A stretch of DNA of 14,028 nt from Thalassiosira profunda (taxonomy: Eukaryota; Bacillariophyta; Thalassiosirophyceae; Thalassiosirales; Thalassiosiraceae): assembly GCA_036939355.1 (NCBI GenBank), contig JALLAP010002018.1, positions 1 to 14,028 on the forward strand, given 5' to 3'. Made by a program: the position numbers and the translations under genes. A model generated the notes under the pieces. It was not told the origin of the DNA. It worked only from the letters and a program-made list of their open reading frames with translations, and searched no databases. Below are positions 6,486-13,898 of the stretch, piece after piece. The number at the start of each line of letters is the position of its first letter. The stretch's first letter is position 1.

Positions 6486-7674
6486 ATGACCAGGATGTCG
6501 CCATTTGCAGCGACGCGTTGCGCCTTGGCCGCGGCGTTGCTTTTGCTGACACATCGGACGCACGGATTTGCAACGGTGCATCCACGTTGCGTCCGATGCA
6601 CCCCCTTTCATCCTACGGCGACGAGTCACGTCGCTGACGCTAGAAGCAGCTCCAGGTGTTCTCTGCTGTCGTCAGACAACGATGATGAGGGTGGTCAAGA
6701 CGCGACAACAACGTCAGTGCAGCAAAGAGCAGCCGACAGAATCGCATCCAACCCAGCCCGATCCGTCTCCTTCTCAATCTTGATGGCGTTCTGCGGCGCC
6801 GCCCTCGGTCCTTTCCTCGATTCCTACCACTCCCTCTTCGGCGTGATGTCGTACAACCACCCCCTATCGATCGGACAGCTGCAGCTCGTGACGACGCAGT
6901 GGGTGCCCCCGCTTTTCGGCCTCGCGGGATTTCTCATCGGGTGGCTGTACGTGCTGCTGGACGCGGCGTTGCCAACCGAGGAGGAGAAANGGCCTCGCGG
7001 GATTTCTCATCGGGTGGCTGTACGTGCTGCTGGACGCGGCGTTGCCAACCGAGGAGGAGAAATTGCACCCAGTCGTGCCCAAAGTGCTGGTGGGGATCTC
7101 GTTCTTTACCTTTCAATACTGGCTGAGCGGCACATTGTCTGCAAACCATGTCGATCGGACGAGCATGCTGGCCATCATGAGCGCACTGGCAGCGGGAGGA
7201 TTCGTCGCGTTGGACGCCACGGCATCCGGCCTCATTGCCAGTCTGGCCACAGCCATCGGTGGCCCTTTGATCGAGGTGGGCCTCATCTCTTCCCTTCCAG
7301 AATCACTGGCGTACCACTACAACGATCCGGGAGAGACGGGATTCTTCCCGCTTTGGATACTGCCGGTTTACTTCCTTGGGGGTCCTGCGAATGGTAACCT
7401 CGCGAGGGCGTTATGGGATGCGTTGGGAGAAAAAGAGGATGCACTGCAATCAATACAAAAGAGGGTGCCGTGCTCGGTGTGCGAAGGCACACGAGCAGTT
7501 CCATGCCCTAATTGCGATGGAGTCGGCACCTATGTCACCTACGGCGAGCTGGTGACCTGCAGAGCCTGTCGAGGAAAGGGCAGGGTGATCTGCCGAAGTT
7601 GCTTCAGCGAGTACGCAGATGATCCAAATGACATCGAAAATATACGCAGAATAATGGATCAGATGCCGGATTAG
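6486..7674 (+). CDS. Plastid-targeted INSIG-like membrane protein with DnaJ-type zinc finger (frame broken by assembly artefact)
   Basis: Start chosen at ATG 6486; another in-frame ATG lies at 6495. As given, the frame is lost at N6990. Dropping the N and the second copy of a 72-bp exact duplication (6990-7062) yields one frame of 371 aa. Residues 1-27 are a signal peptide (ALAAALLLLTHRTHG) followed by F28 and a Ser/Thr/Arg-rich transit peptide, the complex-plastid pattern. Residues about 93-290 hold about five or six hydrophobic segments with landmarks of the INSIG family: QWVPPLFGLAGFLIGWLY, then FVALDATASGL, LPVYFLGGPANGNLARAL (compare WVPP, FDRSRSG and FFxGGVTxGNIGRQL in animal INSIG). 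Residues 305-348 carry four CxxC pairs (Cys 305/308, 316/319, 334/337, 345/348), three of them CxxCxG: a DnaJ-type zinc finger without a J domain. Role is unknown; a membrane-bound plastid chaperone or redox/assembly factor is inferred. It is convergent with the lumen-protein gene, 9 bp between stops. Confidence 0.78.
6918..7062. repeat. Exact 72-bp direct duplication around a single N (assembly join)
   Basis: Bases 6918-6989 and 6991-7062 are identical over 72 bp and separated only by an N at 6990. The period of 73 breaks the reading frame of the surrounding gene, and removing one unit restores it. This is what results when two overlapping contigs are abutted with a placeholder N rather than merged. 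Confidence 0.95.
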
Positions 7675-7683
7675 CAGCAATTA

Positions 7684-8535
7684 TTATGCCTTCTTGCCGA
7701 ACTTTGCAGTCTTCAGCACTTCATTGACTGATTGGTCCCAGAACTCCCGGTAACTGGTTATCAGGCCCGTCGACGGGTCCCTCGTCAACACCAACTTCCC
7801 CGTCAAGCTGCAGACGGGCTTGAAGGGGATGTTGAACATGAGATCCTCATCGAAGCGTAACGTAACCTCTTTATCTGTGACATCAATGTCCCCCACAAGA
7901 GACAGGCGCGATCCCGATGCGATGAAGAGGGATTGCGTTCCTTTGATCCACTTGTCCATCGTATACGTATCAATCTCGTCCGTGAAAGTTGCAGATTCGT
8001 CGTAGACCGAGCGCGTGATTTGGCCAGAGACGAGAAAATCTTTGTCCAGAAGGTCCGATGTAATGATTTTCTTCAATTCCTCGTTCGAGAGGTTGAGTTG
8101 CTTGTCGCCGGCGGCAGAGGCGGGGGCAGAGCGCCCGCTGAGCAGGGATGCGGTGGCCGCGGTGGCAGCAAGCGATCGGGCCGACTGCTTTGTGGCGGAA
8201 AGGAACGACCGGCGGGAGTTTTGTGATTGCAAAGGCTTCTCCTCCGGTGGTGCTTCAGGTTCGGACTGCTTTGTGGCGGAAAGAAACGATCGACGAGAGT
8301 TTTGTGATTGCAAAGACTCCTCTCCCGGTGGCGCTTCAGGTTCGGACGACGAACCAGCCTCGTCGGCATCGATTTTGTTCTTGCGCCAAGGGAACAGGGA
8401 TGCCTCGGTGGACGAACGACATGTTGATGTGCACGAGGGCGCGATCTTCGGCGTCGCCGGCGCCGGCGCGAAGGCCGCGGTGGAATGGCTCAGTGCCACG
8501 GCGACTACGAGGAGGGCGCATCGGTGGCTGTTCAT
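7684..8535 (-). CDS. Thylakoid-lumen protein, twin-arginine signal, NTF2/SnoaL-like domain
   Basis: Single exon, 283 aa. Residues 1-20 are a signal peptide (CALLVVAVALSHSTA) cut before A-FAPAPA, a textbook complex-plastid presequence, followed by a Ser/Thr-rich transit peptide. Residues 80-142 hold a second, thylakoid signal: NSRRSFLSATKQ, a hydrophobic Ala/Leu stretch (SLAATAATASLLSG) and an APASA|A cleavage site, the Tat (delta-pH) route. The RR-bearing segment is duplicated. The mature part (about 143-283) has NEELKKIITSDLL, YDESATFTDEID, MDKWIKGTQSLF, FKPVCSLTGKLVL, and SYREFWDQSVNEVL near the end; this resembles the cone-shaped NTF2/SnoaL-like fold (DUF2358-type lumen or plastid proteins). 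Ligand and function are unknown. Its 3' end nearly abuts the INSIG-like gene; the next upstream gene (VPS52) is on the same strand 338 bp away and unrelated in function. Confidence 0.82.
   Translation of the reverse strand: MNSHRCALLVVAVALSHSTAAFAPAPATPKIAPSCTSTCRSSTEASLFPWRKNKIDADEAGSSSEPEAPPGEESLQSQNSRRSFLSATKQSEPEAPPEEKPLQSQNSRRSFLSATKQSARSLAATAATASLLSGRSAPASAAGDKQLNLSNEELKKIITSDLLDKDFLVSGQITRSVYDESATFTDEIDTYTMDKWIKGTQSLFIASGSRLSLVGDIDVTDKEVTLRFDEDLMFNIPFKPVCSLTGKLVLTRDPSTGLITSYREFWDQSVNEVLKTAKFGKKA
8185..8346 (-). repeat. 81-bp in-frame tandem duplication carrying the twin-arginine motif
   Basis: Two adjacent 27-codon units (8266-8346 and 8185-8265) encode SEPEAPPGEESLQ... and SEPEAPPEEKPLQ..., both ending QSQNSRRSFLSATKQ. 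I count about nine nucleotide differences and three residue changes (G/E, E/K, S/P), all in the acidic half. Only the second copy is followed by the hydrophobic core and AxA site needed for a Tat signal. Confidence 0.93.
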
Positions 8536-8873
8536 GGTGGCGGAGGGGCTGGCTGGCTATGTATGCGGGCACGACAACGGAATTATGGGGGTGAGCAACG
8601 ATGCCACGCCACGCACGAGAGAGACGCCTTCCTCCCGTGCGCCAGCCCCGAATTTGACAATCAACATGGGAACCAGTATTTTCTGAAGTTCCAGCGAGCT
8701 CCGGCAACAAATTTGGGGGGCAAGCCCCGTTATAGTGAGCTGGCTCAAGGCTGTCCCTCAAGCTTTGCTTGCTTCTTTTGCCCTGTGGGTTGGTCAACAC
8801 CTGGCAAGAGCAAGGGATACCGGCTGCTTTAGTTGACTTAATCTGCACCGCACAGCCAAGCCCACTTATGAAT
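8536..8873. other. Intergenic stretch between VPS52 3' end and lumen-protein start
   Basis: This 338-bp stretch must contain the VPS52 3' UTR and the promoter of the lumen-protein gene (both minus strand). No convincing ORF, tRNA or other RNA gene was seen. Three very short hairpin-capable inverted repeats cluster at 8717-8771: GGGGC-aa-GCCCC, GAGC-tg-GCTC and CAAGC-ttt-GCTTG. They may mark the 3' processing region or be chance. Confidence 0.4.
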
Positions 8874-11180
8874 TCATATCGACAATGCATGCTTCTTTAT
8901 CTCCGCCAGAATCACGGAAGTGCTGACCAGATCCTTGCAAAAACTGGGAGGCTTTCCTCTCCAGACCTTCCGGATGACGTCCTGGAAGCGGGTGTAGTAC
9001 AAAAGCAACTGAGTCAAGACCTGCTTGAGGATTTCCATCCCGTTGCGGAAGTTCGAGAAGTAGGACAGCACGTTCCGGTTGATTTGCTCGATCCCGGACT
9101 TCCAGTTGGAGGCAAATTCGTGCACGAGACTTTCTACGACTTCCGGATTGACCACATCCGCAGGCGCCGCCACTCCCCTTGCGCCCCGCGGTGCCGATAT
9201 GCCAGACATGTGCGTCTCGGTCTGCTGGACGAAGGCAATCATCTTGGAAAAAGTCTGCAGCAGCTCTTCCTCCACAAACAATTCTCTCTGTTGGACGAGC
9301 AATTCCGAGAAGCGATTGAGCTCCCGCCCCGAGACTCTCCGTTCTCTGAAGATGGTTATGATCGAATCCAGATTGTTGATCATGAAGATGATGCGCTTTT
9401 TGTTGGTCGAATGCACGTCCGCAAGCCTCTTCAGGAGGAGCACCATTTCTTCCGCCATGACATCGAGATCGTTCACGAGCATGTCGCCCGCGCTTCCTCT
9501 GTTGGGTGGCTTATCGCTCGACTTTCCATTCCCAAGGGTGCCATTGCCATTGGTGGTAGGCCCGTCCATGTCGTCGCTCTCGCCCGTGCTTTTGCGGCCG
9601 CGGTTTAAGATGAGCAATATCGAGCACGTGAATTCGGCGTATCGACGAGACACTAGATGCGCATGAATGTCGCCAGCGCCCACTTTCTTGGCATTGGCTC
9701 CCCGTATGCTGCGGAGGTGGGCATCCATTACCATCTTCAATCGAGGCCAGAACAGGTTCGTCAACCGTTCCAGAAAGGGCTCCATCACTTTGTCGATGCG
9801 TCGCGCCTTGACCATGCGCTTGTAATAATGGGTCAGTTTGATCATGAGCAGGATTGCAATGGCGTCGTGGCAGTTGAACAGATAATTCTCCAATTGCTCC
9901 AACACCAACGAGAGCGTTTTTCCAAAGATAGACTGCCAACAATCATCCTGCCCGTATTCTTTGAAGAACTGTCTCGAGAAGACGTACTCATTGGTCGCCG
10001 CATCCATGAGATGCGACATAACGGACCGGAAGATCATCTCGTACGAATATTTGTCGCCATTCATCAGCGACAAATGGGCATTGATGGGCGACGAAGTGAG
10101 CGTCATTGCCGCGTCCCCATCCGATTCAGCAGTGATGGCACCATCCAGCACCTTGGCCCGGTCCCCCAGCACGAAGGCATCGCCCCGCTTTCTCATGTTC
10201 ACTTTGGTCGAAAAGGTATCCCTCAGCGCCGCCTCCTCGACGGCAATCAAATCTACTCGCGTCGCCAACCTCATGTCCAACAGGAGAAGCTGTTTGTGGT
10301 AGGTCCGAAAGAGAGTGTACAGCGTCTTGGACATGCTCTCCACGTACACATCCCTAATCTCTGCGTGAATGGTCGGCGAGGCCACCAGCAGGAAATCCAC
10401 CAGATATTCGTATTTGAGCAGGGCGTGGCTCTGGATCATCCTCACATGCGTTTTTGGTCTCCTGAGCTGCTTCATCACCTTCAAGAAGTAGGCCCGCGTT
10501 CTGTCGACGGCTTGCAGTCTCAGTTTGGACAGGTGGTCCACCATCTCCTTCCCCGCGGCTGTCGAGGCCGGGGGTATCCCGGCGCTCGACTCCAGGTTTG
10601 GATCCGCACAGTCCGGGTCGTTCAGATTCTGCGCCGTCATCTGCACGTACGCATATTTCTCCTCCAAGTCCTTCACGCATTCCAAGAACATCTCGTCCAC
10701 CTCCCCCCGGCATATGACGTGCGCCATATTGGGCGGAACGACGATGCGCTCCAAGAACAGCCGCAGGCCCTCCTCGGCCCCCCTTCGGTTGTCCACCTGC
10801 ACGGCCAGGCTGCGGCTCTGGTCCTGCAATTGCCGAATGTCCCCGCTCAGCCCCGACAGATCGGCCTGGAATCCCAACAGCATCTCGTGCAGCCCCGCGA
10901 GGATGGAATCGCAGGCGTCCATTTCCTCCCTTAACACGCGAACGTCCGGCGTGGCCTGGCGGTGGAGGGCGATGCACTCCCGTTCGAGGGTGGCGAGCTC
11001 GGAATTTATGGTGGAGGAATAGGACGAGAGGTCGAGGGAGCCGTCGGCGAGGGCGCTCTGGAGGTTGGGGTCCGAGAGGAAGAGGGCGAGGTCGGCGGAG
11101 AGGCGCTCGCCCTCGTCCTGCTCGGAGACGGCGGCGGCGGCGCTCCGGGGCACGAAGCCGTTGGCGGAGGATTTTTCCAT
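8874..11180 (-). CDS. VPS52: VPS52, subunit of GARP/EARP tethering complexes
   Basis: Single exon, 768 aa. Start ATG at 11180. Residues about 50-135 form a coiled coil (INSELATLERECIALHRQ... DIRQLQDQSRSLAVQVDNRR) typical of the VPS52 N-terminus; the LQDQS...NR string followed by IVVPP near 146 is a family hallmark. Residues 215-350 (LRLQAVDRTRAYFLKVMKQLRRP, HALLKYEYLVDFLL, EIRDVYVESMSKTLYTLFRTY, DLIAVEE, DAFVLGDRAKVL) follow the VPS52 core in order. Residues about 375-600 continue it, with an Asn/Gly/Ser-rich linker at 530-567. The end (SNWKSGIEQINRNVLSYFSNF...ILKQVLTQLLLYYTRF) matches the C-terminal helical bundle. By homology it acts at the trans-Golgi network and endosomes with VPS51, VPS53 and VPS54 or VPS50 in retrograde tethering. 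Length is close to the family norm (about 640-730). No introns or breaks. Confidence 0.92.
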   Translation of the reverse strand: MEKSSANGFVPRSAAAAVSEQDEGERLSADLALFLSDPNLQSALADGSLDLSSYSSTINSELATLERECIALHRQATPDVRVLREEMDACDSILAGLHEMLLGFQADLSGLSGDIRQLQDQSRSLAVQVDNRRGAEEGLRLFLERIVVPPNMAHVICRGEVDEMFLECVKDLEEKYAYVQMTAQNLNDPDCADPNLESSAGIPPASTAAGKEMVDHLSKLRLQAVDRTRAYFLKVMKQLRRPKTHVRMIQSHALLKYEYLVDFLLVASPTIHAEIRDVYVESMSKTLYTLFRTYHKQLLLLDMRLATRVDLIAVEEAALRDTFSTKVNMRKRGDAFVLGDRAKVLDGAITAESDGDAAMTLTSSPINAHLSLMNGDKYSYEMIFRSVMSHLMDAATNEYVFSRQFFKEYGQDDCWQSIFGKTLSLVLEQLENYLFNCHDAIAILLMIKLTHYYKRMVKARRIDKVMEPFLERLTNLFWPRLKMVMDAHLRSIRGANAKKVGAGDIHAHLVSRRYAEFTCSILLILNRGRKSTGESDDMDGPTTNGNGTLGNGKSSDKPPNRGSAGDMLVNDLDVMAEEMVLLLKRLADVHSTNKKRIIFMINNLDSIITIFRERRVSGRELNRFSELLVQQRELFVEEELLQTFSKMIAFVQQTETHMSGISAPRGARGVAAPADVVNPEVVESLVHEFASNWKSGIEQINRNVLSYFSNFRNGMEILKQVLTQLLLYYTRFQDVIRKVWRGKPPSFCKDLVSTSVILAEIKKHALSI

Positions 11181-11513
11181 GGTGGGTTTAGGGCGTGAGA
11201 GGGGTGGGCGGGATCGGTGTTAGGGAGGCTGCGCCTGCCTGGCCAGGTGCACTTGCCGTTGGCTGCCCCTGTTGCAAAAATAATGAGGGGGGTTGTGTCT
11301 AGTCGGGTACATCTACCTAGGGGTGATGATATGTTCGTGAAATTTCATTGAGGCTGGGCGGTTACTGTCACCATCTGTTAGTAAATCTAAGGGTATGACA
11401 GTACCTTGTTTGCTTGATGAATACAATATTTATCTCCCAAGGGCGTATTACCACAATTGTGAGGAGCAGACGACTACATTCGACGACAACATCGACATGT
11501 TCCTGCAACGACG
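11181..11513. promoter_or_regulatory. Divergent intergenic region VPS52 / coiled-coil RWD gene
   Basis: This 333-bp stretch lies between head-to-head starts. The half next to VPS52 is GC-rich; bases about 11270-11460 are AT-richer and probably hold the plus-strand promoter and leader. ATGs at 11395 and 11497 open one upstream frame (to 11709), out of frame with the main start at 11514. A GTGATGA string near 11326 resembles a snoRNA C box, but no partner CTGA box follows. No other feature is supported. Confidence 0.4.
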
Positions 11514-13787
11514 ATGGGAAAGCAACACGAGCGTCGGGTGGCCGACGTCAGCTGTGATGGCGGCGGCGGGCATAGCGTCGGTATCGACATCGGCAGAATT
11601 GTCGAAGCATCGGACGATGCACCTTCGAAACAGGGGGCGGGCGGACCTGCCTCCCACAAGCAACGCCGACGGAAGAAAAGGGCGCCCAAAGAAGGGAAGA
11701 AAGTCTTGACGAAGGATGATGCCGCGGGGGAGCATATGAGTGGCCCCCCATCCGATGTGTTTGTGTTGAAGCCCGGAACTCAAAGGTCGTCTGAAATATC
11801 GGTATTGAAGCCAGGAACTCAGAGGAAGAAGGTTGCGGTTGTGGGTGCAAGAAGGGGGCGCGTTGCAAACAACAGCGAAGAATCTTACGAGGTACTGAAG
11901 CAAAAGCTCTTCGAGGCGACGAGGGATCTGGAAAAGGAGAAAAACACGAGAGAGATGCTGGAGAACAAAGTGAAGGCGCTCAGCCTGGAACTGAAGAGTG
12001 TGAAGGACACGTTGGGAGAGGACAAGCATTACTGCATCGGCTCTCTTAAACAGGAGTTGCAGTTCGAGCAGAGGTTGAGGCTGGATGTGCAGAACGATGT
12101 GCAAGGGCTCGAACAGGAGATTGCTTCTCAACAAAAGAAGATGAAGGCCCTGGAAAAGCAAGTTGAGTCAGAACAAAAGACGAGCGACGCTTTGAGGCAG
12201 AAGGTGGAATCAGTAATGGATGAGGTCGACTCCGAGAAATCAGCGCAGTCCTTTTTGCAGACGCGCTTGTCCCTAGAGGAGGAGAAGAACAAGGATCTCC
12301 AAAAGAGGTTACAACGCGAGTGTGCCGCCAATGTCGCCATCCAAATGGAGTTGCAGTCGAACAACAACGGCGCGGCGATGAGGGAGCGTGTGCAAGAGCT
12401 TGAAGAGCAGTTGCGCGTAGAGAGATCAGTTGCTGGGCGATACAGAGATGACGAGGCAGAGTGCACTGCTGTGAAAATGGAATTGCAGGCTGTGAAGAAA
12501 CAGCTGCGCAATCTACAACACAATCAGGATGACGTTGAAGGCAAAGCCGATGTGGCAGCAGAGATACCACTGGTGGCAAAATGCAACACTGTTGCAGAGG
12601 ATGAGAAAGATCGCCTTATCAGAAAGCTGAGAAGGACGCTACAAGAGACACGGATGAAGCTCAAGAATGAACGAAGAAAGAACGCCGCCGCAGCAGTATC
12701 CAAGGCACCCCAAAAGAAGGCACTTCCTCCGAAGCGGTCGCTCTCCGGCTTTGTGGTCGCGCGGACCAATACGCAGCAGCATGCTGGTCTCATACCCATC
12801 GTTCAATCGCCTCCTTCTGGAACGAGCATGCCCACTCGGGCGGTGGAGGCGTCGTTGCCAGGATCCACTGAGGCGACAACGGAGCCTGCCCCTGCGCCAT
12901 CATCGTGTGCTCCTTCATCTGAGGCTGCTGCACCAACTTCCCTTTTTCATTTTGAGGATGACGACGTGGATGGTGACGCGGATCAGCAGAGGGAGTCGTT
13001 GCATGATGAGTTGACCTTCCTGCAATCTGCGTACGATGCAGACGAACTCCTCATTGAGGAGGGCAAGGTGACACATTACATCGAGCTAGAAACGGGATCT
13101 GATGCCAATGTCGTGACAATTGCAATCGCCGTGAGCATACCCAACAACTACCCTGCATCTGGTGTTTTGGGCGTCAAGGCAACGTTGCACAAGAAGACGA
13201 AGTGCTCACGTGACGTCTACAAATGTGCCAAAGACGCTCTTGCAGAGCTGGAGGATATATGTGTGTGGGAGGCTCAAGCAAACGAGGGCCAGGAAGCCAT
13301 CCACTCGGTCTTTTCGGTTGCCAGCGGCTGGGCGCACTTAGACTGGCACAATGTTCTTGCCAAGGAGCTTTCGATCTCCTTCAACGAGGAGGAAGAGTTG
13401 GCCTCTGAACTCTGCGTCTCTATGATATATACGCACCATCTAGTCGACTCTGAGAAGGTTCAATGCGTGAAGAAGAATGCATCGAAGCTGTCCCTGGGAG
13501 GGTATATCTTTTGTGGAAAGCCAGGCTTGATACTCGTGGAAGGGGTCGCGGAGGACTGCGATCATTTCCTGGAGGCCCTTGCCTTGAGCAAAAAGGTATT
13601 CCACACCGGCGCGTTCAAGCCGGTGGGCAAAGCACGCATCAAAGTGTCGGACATCGATTCTTCGAGGTCTCTGCCGCGGAAGATGGAAGATGTGGACAGG
13701 AAGGACAATCTGGAACAACTGTATGATGTGTGCGAGAAGGTGGGCCTTGATCAGGAACTGAACGATGTGATCGCTTCATCGCACTGA
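11514..13787 (+). CDS. Long coiled coil fused to RWD domain and Prp3 C-terminal-like domain
   Basis: Single exon, 757 aa. The ATG at 11514 has A at -3 and G at +4 (ACGATGG). Residues 1-120 are low complexity with a bipartite basic cluster (HKQRRRKKRAPKEGKK, about 48-63), a probable nuclear signal, and a duplicated VLKPGTQR. Residues about 122-396 are a continuous coiled coil (for example QKKMKALEKQVESEQKT, RERVQELEEQLRVER). A Pro/Ser/Ala-rich linker runs to about 480, followed by an acidic patch. Residues about 494-605 resemble an RWD domain (ESLHDELTFLQSAYDADEL at the start, SIPNNYP in the middle). Residues about 634-705 (CVSMIYTHHLVDSEK, KNASKLSLGGYIFCGKPGLI, VEGVAEDCDHFL) match the DUF1115/Prp3 C-terminal domain found after RWD in RWDD2 proteins. 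RWD plus Prp3-C is known; the long N-terminal coiled coil is unusual. Function unknown; a scaffold or adaptor is inferred. Confidence 0.8.
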   Translation: MGKQHERRVADVSCDGGGGHSVGIDIGRIVEASDDAPSKQGAGGPASHKQRRRKKRAPKEGKKVLTKDDAAGEHMSGPPSDVFVLKPGTQRSSEISVLKPGTQRKKVAVVGARRGRVANNSEESYEVLKQKLFEATRDLEKEKNTREMLENKVKALSLELKSVKDTLGEDKHYCIGSLKQELQFEQRLRLDVQNDVQGLEQEIASQQKKMKALEKQVESEQKTSDALRQKVESVMDEVDSEKSAQSFLQTRLSLEEEKNKDLQKRLQRECAANVAIQMELQSNNNGAAMRERVQELEEQLRVERSVAGRYRDDEAECTAVKMELQAVKKQLRNLQHNQDDVEGKADVAAEIPLVAKCNTVAEDEKDRLIRKLRRTLQETRMKLKNERRKNAAAAVSKAPQKKALPPKRSLSGFVVARTNTQQHAGLIPIVQSPPSGTSMPTRAVEASLPGSTEATTEPAPAPSSCAPSSEAAAPTSLFHFEDDDVDGDADQQRESLHDELTFLQSAYDADELLIEEGKVTHYIELETGSDANVVTIAIAVSIPNNYPASGVLGVKATLHKKTKCSRDVYKCAKDALAELEDICVWEAQANEGQEAIHSVFSVASGWAHLDWHNVLAKELSISFNEEEELASELCVSMIYTHHLVDSEKVQCVKKNASKLSLGGYIFCGKPGLILVEGVAEDCDHFLEALALSKKVFHTGAFKPVGKARIKVSDIDSSRSLPRKMEDVDRKDNLEQLYDVCEKVGLDQELNDVIASSH
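11763..11825 (+). repeat. VLKPGTQR duplicated with 39-bp period
   Basis: Codons for VLKPGTQR recur 13 codons apart (residues 84-91 and 97-104) with only third-position-type differences, separated by SSEIS. It looks like a small in-frame tandem duplication in a disordered, basic region. Confidence 0.8.
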
Positions 13788-13886
13788 AGAGGGCGTTTCA
13801 ATGTGTACTGATGTAATAGTAGGTTATAGCTTCAGCTATTACAGCAATAGCTTCATCGCACTGACGAGGGCGAGACAAGTGTACTG
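13773..13886 (+). repeat. Imperfect direct repeat spanning the stop codon, with internal stem-loop
   Basis: Bases 13773-13810 and 13850-13886 share GCTTCATCGCACTGA at their start and GTGTACTG at their end, with a few mismatches between. The first copy contains the TGA stop of the RWD gene. Between them GTAATAG (13813-13819) pairs with CTATTAC (13836-13842), and an alternative 6-bp hairpin ATAGCT-tc-AGCTAT lies at 13826-13839. This is the 3' UTR zone of two convergent genes. Confidence 0.75.
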
Positions 13887-13898
13887 TTACCGCAATAT

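Noticed and set aside
6918..7062. Genuine tandem duplication or programmed frameshift in the INSIG-like gene
   Set aside because: Exact 72-bp identity with an N precisely at the junction, and restoration of frame on removing one unit, point to an assembly join rather than biology.
8536..8873. tRNA or other stable RNA in the intergenic stretch
   Set aside because: No T-loop consensus (GGTTCRANNCC), no acceptor-stem pairing and no cloverleaf could be drawn.
9657..10934. 425-codon open frame on the plus strand opposite VPS52
   Set aside because: His/Arg/Gln-rich antisense shadow with no family resemblance; VPS52 is unmistakable on the other strand.
11320..11400. Box C/D snoRNA candidate (GTGATGA near 11326)
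   Set aside because: No CTGA box D at the expected distance and no terminal stem; a single 7-mer is not enough.
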